Notes: generated by a model from the sequence alone, not told the origin. Numbered from the stretch's first letter, positions 7,920 to 15,785 are shown. The stretch: DNA of 37,934 nt from Muribaculaceae bacterium (GCA_017545095.1 JAFYCU010000242.1:1-37934); one strand, 5' to 3'. Program-made: numbers and translations.

Positions 7920-9032
7920 TTACTCTGTGAGAAGTCGTCGGGCGGCCGGGATGATGATGTCGCGCAGCACCTGGTTGTTCATGCGGTGCTCGCCGTGGAA
8001 GTCGAACACATTGATGAAATGCTGAGCAAACTCCTCCTTGCAGTTCACAAGCGTGTCGCCGTCGGCAAAGAATCCCCAGCAGTCGTAGCGGCCCTCATTC
8101 GTTTCGTTTGCAAATAGTTGCTGCTCCATCTGCTTGAAGTGCTCGATAATCTCGTCGGTGATTGTGTAGTGTGTGCGGCCGTCGGCGGTTGGCTGGAAGT
8201 ACTCGAAAGTGCCCACCTTCAGGACATCCTTCACCTGCGACAGGTGCAGAGCCGGGTTGACGCAGATGCGCAGGCATTGGGTCATCTGCATGGCATACAT
8301 CCCGCCCATGCTGGTGCCAATCACCAGGTCGGCGTGATGCTTTTCGCAGTAGTCCTTCAGGAATGGCAGCGCCTCGGCGGGGTCGACGGGGATGTCGGGG
8401 GCAAGCACGTTGCATTCGGGCATCTTCTTGGCCAGATAGGCTGCCGTTCCGCTCAGGCTGCTCGACCCGAAGCCGTGCAGATAGACGATGGTTTTCTTGC
8501 GCGGCGTCCCGTAAACCCTCGCGGCCAGCTCATCGAGCAACTCCAGGGGATAGCGGTCCCAGATGGTGAGTTCATCAGAGTCGCCATCGGGAAGCGTCAA
8601 TTCGATATAACCCTCCCTCGCTTCCTCAAAGTCTTGTATGCCTTTGAGCATCTGCAACTCACGCTCATGTTCATGCTCGGTGTCATTCTCCACAAGGTCC
8701 TGAACGATGGCATCGCGCAGGTCTTCAAGGACGCCCAGGTTGGCGAGTATCGCGCCCATTTGGCACGACACCAAGTGGCGGGCGACATGCCCTTGTGCTG
8801 AAGTATAGCCATGACCATAGCCGTCGGTTTGGCCGATATAGCCGCCATAATAGCGGCCTTCTTCAAAGTCCTCCTTGAGGTATTCATCGTCGTCGCAGTT
8901 TTCAATGTCGACCCTCACCTCTTCTTCCAGTGAGTCAAGTTCCTTCTCCCAAGCTTCTTGGGATACTGTCACATATACGTCAAACACCAGGTCGCCTATT
9001 TCGGCGTACACTTTAATCTTCTTTTCGTTCAT
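7920..9032 (-). CDS. YqiA/YcfP-like alpha/beta hydrolase with unknown N-terminal domain
   Basis: 370 aa in two parts. Residues about 180-370 are a small alpha/beta hydrolase of the YqiA/UPF0227 esterase kind: YLHGFGSSSLSG (oxyanion region), nucleophile S241 in G-T-S-M-G-G, an acid in FFADGDTLV (D326) and H349 in FHGEHRM complete a plausible triad. Residues 1-175 are a separate acidic domain with a Y-G-G-Y-I-G-Q-T-D-G-Y-G-H-G-Y segment that I do not recognise. Typical YqiA proteins are about 190 aa, so this is a fusion. A repeat at 9066-9144 lies just upstream. Confidence 0.75.
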   Translation of the reverse strand: MNEKKIKVYAEIGDLVFDVYVTVSQEAWEKELDSLEEEVRVDIENCDDDEYLKEDFEEGRYYGGYIGQTDGYGHGYTSAQGHVARHLVSCQMGAILANLGVLEDLRDAIVQDLVENDTEHEHERELQMLKGIQDFEEAREGYIELTLPDGDSDELTIWDRYPLELLDELAARVYGTPRKKTIVYLHGFGSSSLSGTAAYLAKKMPECNVLAPDIPVDPAEALPFLKDYCEKHHADLVIGTSMGGMYAMQMTQCLRICVNPALHLSQVKDVLKVGTFEYFQPTADGRTHYTITDEIIEHFKQMEQQLFANETNEGRYDCWGFFADGDTLVNCKEEFAQHFINVFDFHGEHRMNNQVLRDIIIPAARRLLTE

Positions 9033-9065
9033 AGTTGTGCAATAAAAGTCGGGTATTGGGTTTTT

Positions 9066-9144
9066 AGTGATGTGTAAAAAAAGTTAGGAAAAAGGACAGA
9101 AGCACACAAGCCCTTGACTGCGGTTGACATAAGAACACAAGATT
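9066..9144 (-). repeat. 80-bp dispersed leader repeat, copy A
   Basis: Read on the minus strand, this segment (TGTTCTTATGTCAACC, GTCAAGGGCTTGTGT, TTTTCCTAACTTTTTTT, ACACATCA) is homologous over its whole length to 20372-20453 on the plus strand. It ends about 35 bp before the hydrolase start codon and points the same way as that gene. Confidence 0.75.
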
Positions 9145-9161
9145 TTTATTCTCAATTGTTT

Positions 9162-9425
9162 AGGCAACTATCTAGCAGTTGTCCCCAGTTAGCCCTGAAA
9201 GAGCGTTAGACCCTAGCGGGGGGCAGCGCCCCCGGAATGAGGCGCCTTCCCCCTAAGCCACATCGGGGCGGCAGATTGGTAATCAGGGCGTTATCTGCCG
9301 CCCCTAGCGGGGCTAAAGAGTTGATTTTATGTCTCCTTCACAGGGGTTCCGCCTTCGGCTCCACCCTGCCTATACCCTTACCAGCCCTAACGGGCTTGCT
9401 GGGGACAACTGCGCGATAGTTGCCT
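9162..9425. mobile_element. MITE-like element with 27-bp terminal inverted repeats
   Basis: AGGCAACTATCTAGCAGTTG..CCCCAG (9162-9188) is repeated inverted at 9399-9425 with 25 of 27 positions matching. The element is flanked on both sides by the direct repeat TTGTTT (9156-9161 and 9426-9431), a plausible target-site duplication. Inside, GGGGCGGCAGAT (9265-9276) and ATCTGCCGCCCC (9293-9304) form a 12-bp perfect stem. No ORF of substance is present. A diverged partial copy lies at 22331-22476. Confidence 0.75.
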
Positions 9426-9456
9426 TTGTTTTCGTTGTTTGGAGTGTCGTTTAAAC

Positions 9457-9660
9457 TCAAAAAATCTTGAAATCCTTGTCGGTGATGGTTGAGATGGGCT
9501 TGATGAGCCAGAGCAGCAGCAGTCCGGCTGCGCCGCAGCCCAGCGCGGTGAGCAAGCTGCCGTTGAACGCGCACACGAAAGCGTAAATCAATAGGGCGCA
9601 CGGACCGACAAAAGTTACGCTCACCGCAAGAAACGAAAGAAAAGCCAGCAGCAGTTTCAT
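9457..9660 (-). CDS. Small two-helix membrane protein
   Basis: A 67-aa ORF starting MKLLLAFLSFLAVSVTFVGP, with two hydrophobic segments (about 2-32 and 36-54) and a short charged tail ending ITDKDFKIF. No family recognised. The ATG at 9660 is preferred over an in-frame TTG eight codons upstream. The next DNA upstream contains half of an inverted repeat pair (9688-9706). Confidence 0.55.
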   Translation of the reverse strand: MKLLLAFLSFLAVSVTFVGPCALLIYAFVCAFNGSLLTALGCGAAGLLLLWLIKPISTITDKDFKIF

Positions 9661-9687
9661 AAGCAATCGGTATATTGAAATCAAAAA

Positions 9688-9842
9688 GTCAACAAATTAA
9701 TACAAAGGAATTACAAATGCCATTGACAATTATTGGGTAATCGCCCAACTAAAAGCCTTGGATGGACGAAAATAGTCTACGTTGGTGGGAAGCGGAACCC
9801 TGTGAACGCACAATTCGTTTAAATTTGTATTAATTTGTTGAC
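9688..9842. repeat. 19-bp inverted repeat pair around a gene-free spacer
   Basis: GTCAACAAATTAATACAAA (9688-9706) recurs as its exact reverse complement at 9824-9842, and flanking AAAAA/TTTTT extends the similarity. The 117-bp spacer codes for nothing obvious. It may be a degenerate small mobile element or two divergent copies of one promoter-proximal sequence. Confidence 0.6.
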
Positions 9843-9873
9843 AAAAAGACTGATGCCTCTCGTGAAAAGCCTT

Positions 9874-11691
9874 TCAACCCATGGGTTCCGGGGTAGCGTA
9901 GTTCAGGTTTTCAACCACATAGCGGTACAACTCGCAGTAGCAGTGGGTGTGCTCGTCGGGTTCAAACCACTCGTCGTCGTTGTACTCAATGCAGTCGCCG
10001 TTCACATACAATTGCGCATGCAACACCAGATGGTCCTTGCTGTTGAGTCCCACGCCAAGGATGTCGATGGCATCGCAATCACCGGTTAGCGCATCGACGG
10101 TGCCACTGAGCGAGGCCTCGGCTTCATCATCTAAATCCTCATCATTCCACACACGGGCATAATCGATGTAACGCCCGGCGGGGTTGTTCTTCAGCAGTTC
10201 GATAATCTCGTTCTTGGCCGCTTCCTCAAGCGCGAGGAACTGGTCCAGATACTTGTCGGGGTTCAATTCGTAAGACGGACTGGTTTCGTCAGCTTTAAGT
10301 ATCGTTTCGGGCTTGTTAGATTCGATATTCATCAATTGTTCTACAAGCATGTCATGTAAATACTCGGGCAATAATTGCTCAAACTTCGCCCGACTGCCCT
10401 GAGGAATGATGATCGAGGTCGTATCATCAACATCAAGTGCCCAGTCACCGATATGAGTCACTGAATCGGGGATGGTAATGGAATCCAATTTGTAGCATCC
10501 CTCAAACGCCAATTCGTCGATATGGGTCACAGAATCGGGAATCGTGATGGAGGATAAATTGCGGCATCTCCTAAACGCACTTTCACCGATATGGGTCACT
10601 GAATCAGGGATGGTGATGGCGGTTAAACCATCGCATTCATAAAACGCTTTATCACCGATATGGGTCACTGAATCAGGGATGGTGAATTCTGAGGCATCGC
10701 TGTTGAAAAACGCCAGGATAGCCTTTTTGCCTTTTGAGTATAACGCATAATCATCCACCTCGAATAGTGGACTCTCACACTTAATCTTACGAATGCCACT
10801 CCCGATGAATGGATTTGCACCGATATGGGTTATTGAAGCGGGGATGGTGATGGACGACAGTTTTTCGCAATTCGCAAACGACATTTCACCGATATGGGTC
10901 ACTGAATCGGGGATGGTGATTGACGACAAATGTGAACACCACGAAAACGCCCAGTCACCGATATGGGTCACTGAATCAGGGATGGTGATTGACGACAAAA
11001 GTGTACACGACGAAAACGCCTCGTCGCCGATGTGGGTCACAGAATCAGGAATCGTGATGGAGGATAAATTGCGGCATTGCCTAAACGCCTTGTCACCGAT
11101 ACTGGTCACAGAATCAGGGATGGTGATGGCGGATAAACCAAAGCAGCAATTAAAAGCCTCGTCACCGATATGGGTCACAGAATCAGGGATGGTGAATTCT
11201 GAGACATCGCTGTTGAAAAACGACAGGATAGCCTTTTTACCTTTTGAGTATAACGCATAATCATCCACCTCGAATAGTGGACTCTCACACTTAATCTTAC
11301 GAATGCCACTATCGATGAATGGACTTGGACCGATATGGGTTACTGAAGCGGGGATAGTGATGGCGAACAAATTTTCACATTGATTAAATGCCCAGTGACC
11401 AATATGGGTCACTGAATCGGGGATGGTGATTGACGACAAAAGTGTACACGACGAAAACGCCTCGTCGCCGATGTGGGTCACTGAATCAGGGATGGTGATG
11501 GAGGACATGTCAAGAAAACCTTCAAACGCTTTGTCACAAATGACTTTCGTCCTTGGTCGAATTTGAAAATCCTTGTCCTCCGCTCCTGCAAGCAACCGCA
11601 GGCCGTCGGGACTGTAGAGCGCACCAAACTCGTCCTCTACTCCGGATTCCCTGTCTTCGGCGGTAACTTTGGTTAATTCATCATTAGCCAT
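9874..11691 (-). CDS. BspA-like leucine-rich repeat protein without signal peptide
   Basis: A 605-aa protein built from about 16 LRR_5 (BspA/TpLRR) repeats of 23 residues, consensus ITIPDSVTHIGDxAFxxCxxL, spanning about residues 45-440. These are followed by a capping IIIPQGSRAKFEQLLPEYLH and an acidic tail of about 150 residues of unknown fold. BspA proteins are usually surface exported; here the N-terminus (MANDELTKVTAEDRE) is charged and has no signal peptide, so a cytoplasmic role is inferred. Two blocks starting GIRKIKCESPLFEVDDYALY are near-identical and 170 residues (510 bp) apart, a recent internal duplication. It is the last gene of the repeat-linked array and is preceded by repeat copy 1. 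Confidence 0.85.
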   Translation of the reverse strand: MANDELTKVTAEDRESGVEDEFGALYSPDGLRLLAGAEDKDFQIRPRTKVICDKAFEGFLDMSSITIPDSVTHIGDEAFSSCTLLSSITIPDSVTHIGHWAFNQCENLFAITIPASVTHIGPSPFIDSGIRKIKCESPLFEVDDYALYSKGKKAILSFFNSDVSEFTIPDSVTHIGDEAFNCCFGLSAITIPDSVTSIGDKAFRQCRNLSSITIPDSVTHIGDEAFSSCTLLSSITIPDSVTHIGDWAFSWCSHLSSITIPDSVTHIGEMSFANCEKLSSITIPASITHIGANPFIGSGIRKIKCESPLFEVDDYALYSKGKKAILAFFNSDASEFTIPDSVTHIGDKAFYECDGLTAITIPDSVTHIGESAFRRCRNLSSITIPDSVTHIDELAFEGCYKLDSITIPDSVTHIGDWALDVDDTTSIIIPQGSRAKFEQLLPEYLHDMLVEQLMNIESNKPETILKADETSPSYELNPDKYLDQFLALEEAAKNEIIELLKNNPAGRYIDYARVWNDEDLDDEAEASLSGTVDALTGDCDAIDILGVGLNSKDHLVLHAQLYVNGDCIEYNDDEWFEPDEHTHCYCELYRYVVENLNYATPEPMG

Positions 11692-11707
11692 AATAGTACT
11701 GTTTAGA

Positions 11708-11746
11708 TTTCTGCCTACGTCCTTTCAAGCGATTCGGCGGTCTCTG
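11708..11746 (-). repeat. Array repeat copy 1 (39 bp)
   Basis: Coding-strand core CAGAGACCGCCGAATCGC then TTGAAAGGACGTAGGCAGAAA. It ends 16 bp before the ATG of the BspA-like gene. Identical to copies 3 and 4; copy 2 differs at one position. The first four codons downstream (M-A-N-D) and the 16-bp linker are also nearly identical to those at copy 3. Confidence 0.9.
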
Positions 11747-11835
11747 TTTGTATTCTCTTCAATCCAGCATGACGCGGCAAACAATCGTGTCGCATCATGC
11801 CGGACTGGGGTTTCAAAGATTCAGTCAAGGTTTTT

Positions 11836-13200
11836 TTACAAGGCATTTCCCGTGAAGAATGGCCAAGATGCTTTTTTTGTAATATTTTGCAACCTTTGGG
11901 GTGTCCAGTTGCCTTTCAGTGCGTACAACGGATAAGGGAGGTCTGGTACTTGCTCAAAGTGAGGAATAGTTTGGCCTTTGTAAAATCCTGTTGAGTTTTT
12001 TCTGGTTTGCCAGCAATCATTCTTGAAAGATTTTAGAAGATCTTGCAAGTTGTTGACCCCTTTGGTGTTGTAACAATACAAAGCGTATGCTTTGAGAAAT
12101 TCATATCCAAAGTTGGAATCGTTGAAAATGCCGAAGACGGGTTTGCAAATAACAAAACCGCGAACAGGTTTACTGGGGTCGGTCTTATCGTATAAATCAT
12201 CCAAACGTAACGTTCGGCCCTGCAACCCTAGTATGCCCTCGGTGGCATAGATGAGGTTCTTGTTAGTTTCGGCGAACTCCACAAGGAGCTGCTCGTCAGG
12301 AGTAAGACTGTTACCATTGCGCTTTTTAGCCAACGCTTTCAGCATGAGAGTCAACAATTCCAGATTTCGATGCACAAAAGAGTTGATGTCGCTTGCTTCC
12401 TGTTGAGTTGATGCCATGACAATGCGTTTGCGCTTGGTGTCTAGCGTCGGGATGCTGAGACCATCAATATACTCTTGGATGATAAACTTTGACCGATCTG
12501 ATAAGTCTTCGTCTTGAATCATCGGAATCAAGATGTAGTCAAGCAAGTCTTGGTAGCTGATTTGAATGAACTCTTTACATGTGCAACTGGCCTTTGAATC
12601 AGGCGATAGACTATCGGGACGCAGATAGACGTAAAGCTTCAAATTAGTGCCATTGCCAGATGTGGCAAGATAGTATCGTTCGGTCTGATATTGGTCATCG
12701 TAATCTTTCAGATTGATAGAACTTTTGGGACCTTCTTCGGGAGATGTCACCTTGTTCTCGATGAATATTTCCAAAAGCATGCCGTTGCTATACTCGCATT
12801 TCACATAGATGTCAATCCTGTCATCAGGTTCGGATTTAGTAGGAAAAAATTTGCCACTGACTTCTTTCACTGGCTTTTCTTTTGTAACCTCTAAAATCGT
12901 AAAGTTCAACGTGCGGTTCAGAATTTCATTCTTAAGCGGCTGAGGGATCACAGTACCGACAGCATTACGTGTTTCTTCGCGCTTCACAAGCACCTGCAAA
13001 AACCACATCAATGGTGAGTCTGCTTTGTTAACACAAACATCCTTTCCATTGAGCAACCATGCGAGGAATGCGCTATGCGCTTTCTCATCGCGTGCCACAC
13101 CATGAATCTCCATAGCCGCTTTGCGGGAATAGAAATCCTGCAGCTTGCGATTCTGCGGATCTTTGTTACAATCCAGCAACAATTCTTCTACTTGAGTCAT
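11836..13200 (-). CDS. PD-(D/E)XK nuclease family protein (PDDEXK_4-like)
   Basis: A 454-aa protein with the features of the PDDEXK_4 group: an N-terminal H-S-A-F-L-A-W-L-L element (42-50), then D130 in DRIDIYVKC and E148-N-K150 in LLEIFIENKV, which together give the D-Xn-ExK catalytic signature of restriction-endonuclease-fold nucleases. The C-terminal 220 residues are alpha-rich and unassigned. The family is often found in defence or accessory contexts (recalled, not searched). The gene is AT-richer than the chromosome around it, lies in the repeat-linked array and is preceded by repeat copy 2. DNA or RNA cleavage is inferred from motifs only. Confidence 0.75.
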   Translation of the reverse strand: MTQVEELLLDCNKDPQNRKLQDFYSRKAAMEIHGVARDEKAHSAFLAWLLNGKDVCVNKADSPLMWFLQVLVKREETRNAVGTVIPQPLKNEILNRTLNFTILEVTKEKPVKEVSGKFFPTKSEPDDRIDIYVKCEYSNGMLLEIFIENKVTSPEEGPKSSINLKDYDDQYQTERYYLATSGNGTNLKLYVYLRPDSLSPDSKASCTCKEFIQISYQDLLDYILIPMIQDEDLSDRSKFIIQEYIDGLSIPTLDTKRKRIVMASTQQEASDINSFVHRNLELLTLMLKALAKKRNGNSLTPDEQLLVEFAETNKNLIYATEGILGLQGRTLRLDDLYDKTDPSKPVRGFVICKPVFGIFNDSNFGYEFLKAYALYCYNTKGVNNLQDLLKSFKNDCWQTRKNSTGFYKGQTIPHFEQVPDLPYPLYALKGNWTPQRLQNITKKASWPFFTGNAL

Positions 13201-13216
13201 AATACTGAGAATTTCG

Positions 13217-13255
13217 TTTCTACCTACGTCCTTTCAAGCGATTCGGCGGTCTCTG
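13217..13255 (-). repeat. Array repeat copy 2 (39 bp)
   Basis: Same core as copy 1 with one substitution (GTAGGT in place of GTAGGC on the coding strand). It lies 16 bp before the nuclease ATG and 9 bp after the stop of the upstream 293-aa gene. Its upstream edge (GAGAAAACCAT) matches copy 4. Confidence 0.9.
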
Positions 13256-13264
13256 ATGGTTTTC

Positions 13265-14146
13265 TCAAAATTGGCGCGTTTCATCGTCGCGGCTAAAATG
13301 CTCAAAAAACCCAACGTCCTGGGCGATGCGGTCAAAGTCGCAGGGCGCACCGAAGTAAAGAAAGCCGATGACATCTGATATAGCACCACTGCGAGATAAC
13401 TCTCTCAGGAGAAAAAGATGTGCCTTAACCTCTTCGGCAGTCTTGGGATGGGGATTCTGTTGCAGTTGAATCATCTTCTCCCAATTTGCAGCATTGCTAA
13501 CCGCGTTCTTGGCAAAATCGTCCTCGTTGTGCAGATACTTGTAGAAGAAGAAGTAATAGAACGCCAAGGCATTGTCGTTGTTGTCTTTTGCTTGCTTTAT
13601 CCAAGTTCGGAACTGCTGCTTGTCGGGCGTTTCCGTCGGCATGAACCTTACCAGTAGACCCTCGATGTTCTGCTCAATCAGCTTTTTTTCTTCCTCTGAT
13701 TCGGAATCACGCAACTGGACTTCCGGTTGTGTTTTAATGAAATTCAGTGTAAAACGCAAGAGTTCGATGATGTCGTCATCAGAGGGCTTTTTATCGGTTA
13801 AACGATAGTAGTCACAGCCGTCATCTTCGAGGAAACTTCTTTTGAGCAAATCGTCCGATAGAAGACGCTCTATTAAAGTGCCATGCTTGGAATCTAAATC
13901 ACTATATATGGCCAAACCTAAAATACTACGCTGCCAATTTTTCCACAAGTAAATTAAATCGCTGGTACTGAATGCCTTGCTGTTAATTGCCTCGGGGAGC
14001 ATCCATTCAACAAAACAGCGGTGCAAATGTTTTCGGAAATTCTCCCAATCAATCTGATCACAAGTACTTGCAATAAGATCATCATCAAAAGGATCATCAT
14101 CAAAAAAATCATCTAAATTAAAATCTGTAGCTTTATCATTAGCCAT
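13265..14146 (-). CDS. Hypothetical acidic array protein (293 aa)
   Basis: Not recognised. The N-terminus MANDKATDFNLDDFFDDDP is strongly acidic, and its first residues M-A-N-D equal those of the BspA-like gene. The rest looks soluble and mostly helical (CFVEWMLPEAIN, LLRFTLNFIKTQPEVQ, LAFYYFFFYKYLHNEDDF). There is no signal peptide or membrane segment. It follows repeat copy 3 by 16 bp and its stop lies 9 bp from repeat copy 2. AT-rich relative to the chromosome, suggesting acquisition. A partner or immunity-type role to the next gene is possible but unsupported. Confidence 0.7.
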   Translation of the reverse strand: MANDKATDFNLDDFFDDDPFDDDLIASTCDQIDWENFRKHLHRCFVEWMLPEAINSKAFSTSDLIYLWKNWQRSILGLAIYSDLDSKHGTLIERLLSDDLLKRSFLEDDGCDYYRLTDKKPSDDDIIELLRFTLNFIKTQPEVQLRDSESEEEKKLIEQNIEGLLVRFMPTETPDKQQFRTWIKQAKDNNDNALAFYYFFFYKYLHNEDDFAKNAVSNAANWEKMIQLQQNPHPKTAEEVKAHLFLLRELSRSGAISDVIGFLYFGAPCDFDRIAQDVGFFEHFSRDDETRQF

Positions 14147-14162
14147 AACAGTACTGTTTAGA

Positions 14163-14201
14163 TTTCTGCCTACGTCCTTTCAAGCGATTCGGCGGTCTCT
14201 G
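14163..14201 (-). repeat. Array repeat copy 3 (39 bp)
   Basis: Identical to copy 1 over 39 bp and 16 bp before the ATG of the 293-aa gene. The linker between repeat and ATG is TCTAAACAGTACTGTT, one base different from that at copy 1. Confidence 0.9.
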
Positions 14202-14236
14202 TTTTTTTCTCGCAGTAAAGTTGCCGCGTTTTGCGC

Positions 14237-14443
14237 CTAATAAATTATCTCCTGCAAAGCCATGGTCACACAATGCACCTTACGGCCTTTGAAGTCTCGC
14301 GCTTCTGCCATCTGGCGAAGACGGGTGCCGCCTTGTGCGCCATCGCAATACCAGCTGTACTTGCTTTGGGGTATGACCTCGGTGAAGTCGTCGGTTGTTC
14401 CACCAACATAATTCACGTGATACTTGACTCGATAATCTGCCAT
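14237..14443 (-). CDS. Hypothetical small array protein (68 aa)
   Basis: ORF MADYRVKYHVNYVGGTTDDF.. ending ..CVTMALQEIIY. Not recognised. The pattern of short strands followed by a helix (GGTRLRQMAEARDF) suggests a compact alpha/beta fold. That it is a real gene is supported by its place in the array, by repeat copy 4 positioned 21 bp before its ATG, and by a start codon context like that of its neighbours. Confidence 0.6.
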   Translation of the reverse strand: MADYRVKYHVNYVGGTTDDFTEVIPQSKYSWYCDGAQGGTRLRQMAEARDFKGRKVHCVTMALQEIIY

Positions 14444-14464
14444 ATCTTAAACTGTTTTCTTTCG

Positions 14465-14503
14465 TTTCTGCCTACGTCCTTTCAAGCGATTCGGCGGTCT
14501 CTG
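14465..14503 (-). repeat. Array repeat copy 4 (39 bp)
   Basis: Identical core to copies 1 and 3. It lies 21 bp before the ATG of the 68-aa gene and 142 bp downstream of the LRR-fusion stop codon. Outer edge GAGAAAACCAT is shared with copy 2. Confidence 0.9.
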
Positions 14504-14645
14504 ATGGTTTTCTCGAAGCTTTTCACTTCGCAAAAAACTTTTGTATCGTCTCAATTGAATCCTGTGTCAATACGAGTGACACTGCTAGTCGGTCTCAATC
14601 ATCGCTGATTCCAAACAGTCGCAATATCAATCGGATGATTGAGGG

Positions 14646-15785
14646 TTACACCTCGACAATCATGTCGCTGAACTCCACGCCCAGTTGCTTGACATAGTGT
14701 TCACGGGAACCTTTCGGGACGCGTATCTCGGTCAATGCAGGGCATTCAACGAACACGTGACACCGATTCTTATAGCTGTCGATACAGCATTGGGGATTGC
14801 AAAAGACCACACTTGTCAAACATCGACAGCCTGCGAAAGCAAGATCATGAATTCTTATTACCGAACGAGGAATAGTTATGCTAGTCAGGCCAGTGCATTT
14901 ACTGAAGGCTTCGTAGCCGATTTCTGTCACGGAGTCAGGTATAGTAAAGCTGGTCAGATAGTGGCATTGAGAGAATTCGTGGGCTTTAATCTCAGTTGCC
15001 GAGTCGGAGACGGTGGCAATATCCACTACACCTTTCTCTTTAAGGTATTCCACGAATTGTGCTGCTGTCTGGATGCCGCCCCAGGGGAGATGGAGTTGTA
15101 GACTTTTACTTAACCATTCACTAACACTCCTGTACACTTCATTTTCACCAATACCCATATCAGCAGTCAAGTCGCAAGAAATCACTGGATCATCAGATAG
15201 TCGCTTTAAAAAGAATCCACGATATAGCTCATTTGAAATTTGTTGCCATTTGGCTGAGGTAAAACCATAAGGCTGTTCAATAGCATTCGCGCCCACTTGG
15301 CTCACAAACTCTATCACGATGGGGTGGATTCTGGTTTGGCCCGTGTTATAATCGATTTCTTTTGCCCACTTTAACCAATCTGCCACATTCACGGTTTCTT
15401 GAGCGAACAAACACGAGGATTCATACTTGGAAGACAACTCGTCGAACAAGGATGTCATCTCATCTGAAGACTCGATAAGCGAGATTACTACAATTTTACG
15501 ATTGCAAGCGTGGTACATTTCAGCAAGAGTGGGTAGGTCTCTGAAATTATCACACATGACCGTACGATATGGCGTATCAGTTTCGTATAATCCTGACGTT
15601 TCTCCATTGCCATAAACAACGGCAAGTTCTTTGCCAAAGTGTTTCGTCATTTTTTGTTGGACAAAAGGTTTAAGCCTTTTATCCGGGGCGTCGGGACTGG
15701 CTAAGAACAACACAGAGTGCGTTGAACTCAAAAAACTCGATAGCAAGTCATCAAGTCCCTTGGTTGTTGAAAATTTTGTTACCAT
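14646..15785 (-). CDS. LRR_5 protein with N-terminal AAA-like (MoxR-like, degenerate) region
   Basis: 379 aa. The C-terminal third holds three BspA-type LRR_5 repeats (SFTIPDSVTEIGYEAFSKC, SITIPRSVIRIHDLAFAGC) and a cap IRVPKGSREHYVKQLGVEF like that of the 605-aa array protein. The N-terminal 250 residues recall the later part of MoxR-type AAA ATPases (VADWLKWAKEIDY, RIHPIVIEFVSQVG, YGFTSAKWQQISNELYRG), but I see no Walker A lysine loop, so an active ATPase is doubtful. The ATG at 15785 is chosen; upstream only a GTG in the same frame exists. It is the first gene of the array and the only one without the 39-bp repeat upstream. Confidence 0.65.
   Translation of the reverse strand: MVTKFSTTKGLDDLLSSFLSSTHSVLFLASPDAPDKRLKPFVQQKMTKHFGKELAVVYGNGETSGLYETDTPYRTVMCDNFRDLPTLAEMYHACNRKIVVISLIESSDEMTSLFDELSSKYESSCLFAQETVNVADWLKWAKEIDYNTGQTRIHPIVIEFVSQVGANAIEQPYGFTSAKWQQISNELYRGFFLKRLSDDPVISCDLTADMGIGENEVYRSVSEWLSKSLQLHLPWGGIQTAAQFVEYLKEKGVVDIATVSDSATEIKAHEFSQCHYLTSFTIPDSVTEIGYEAFSKCTGLTSITIPRSVIRIHDLAFAGCRCLTSVVFCNPQCCIDSYKNRCHVFVECPALTEIRVPKGSREHYVKQLGVEFSDMIVEV

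Noticed and set aside
11708..14503. The 39-bp repeats as a CRISPR array or as integron attC sites
   Set aside because: They are separated by whole genes rather than short spacers, and I find no strong internal inverted repeat of the attC type and no integrase or cas gene.
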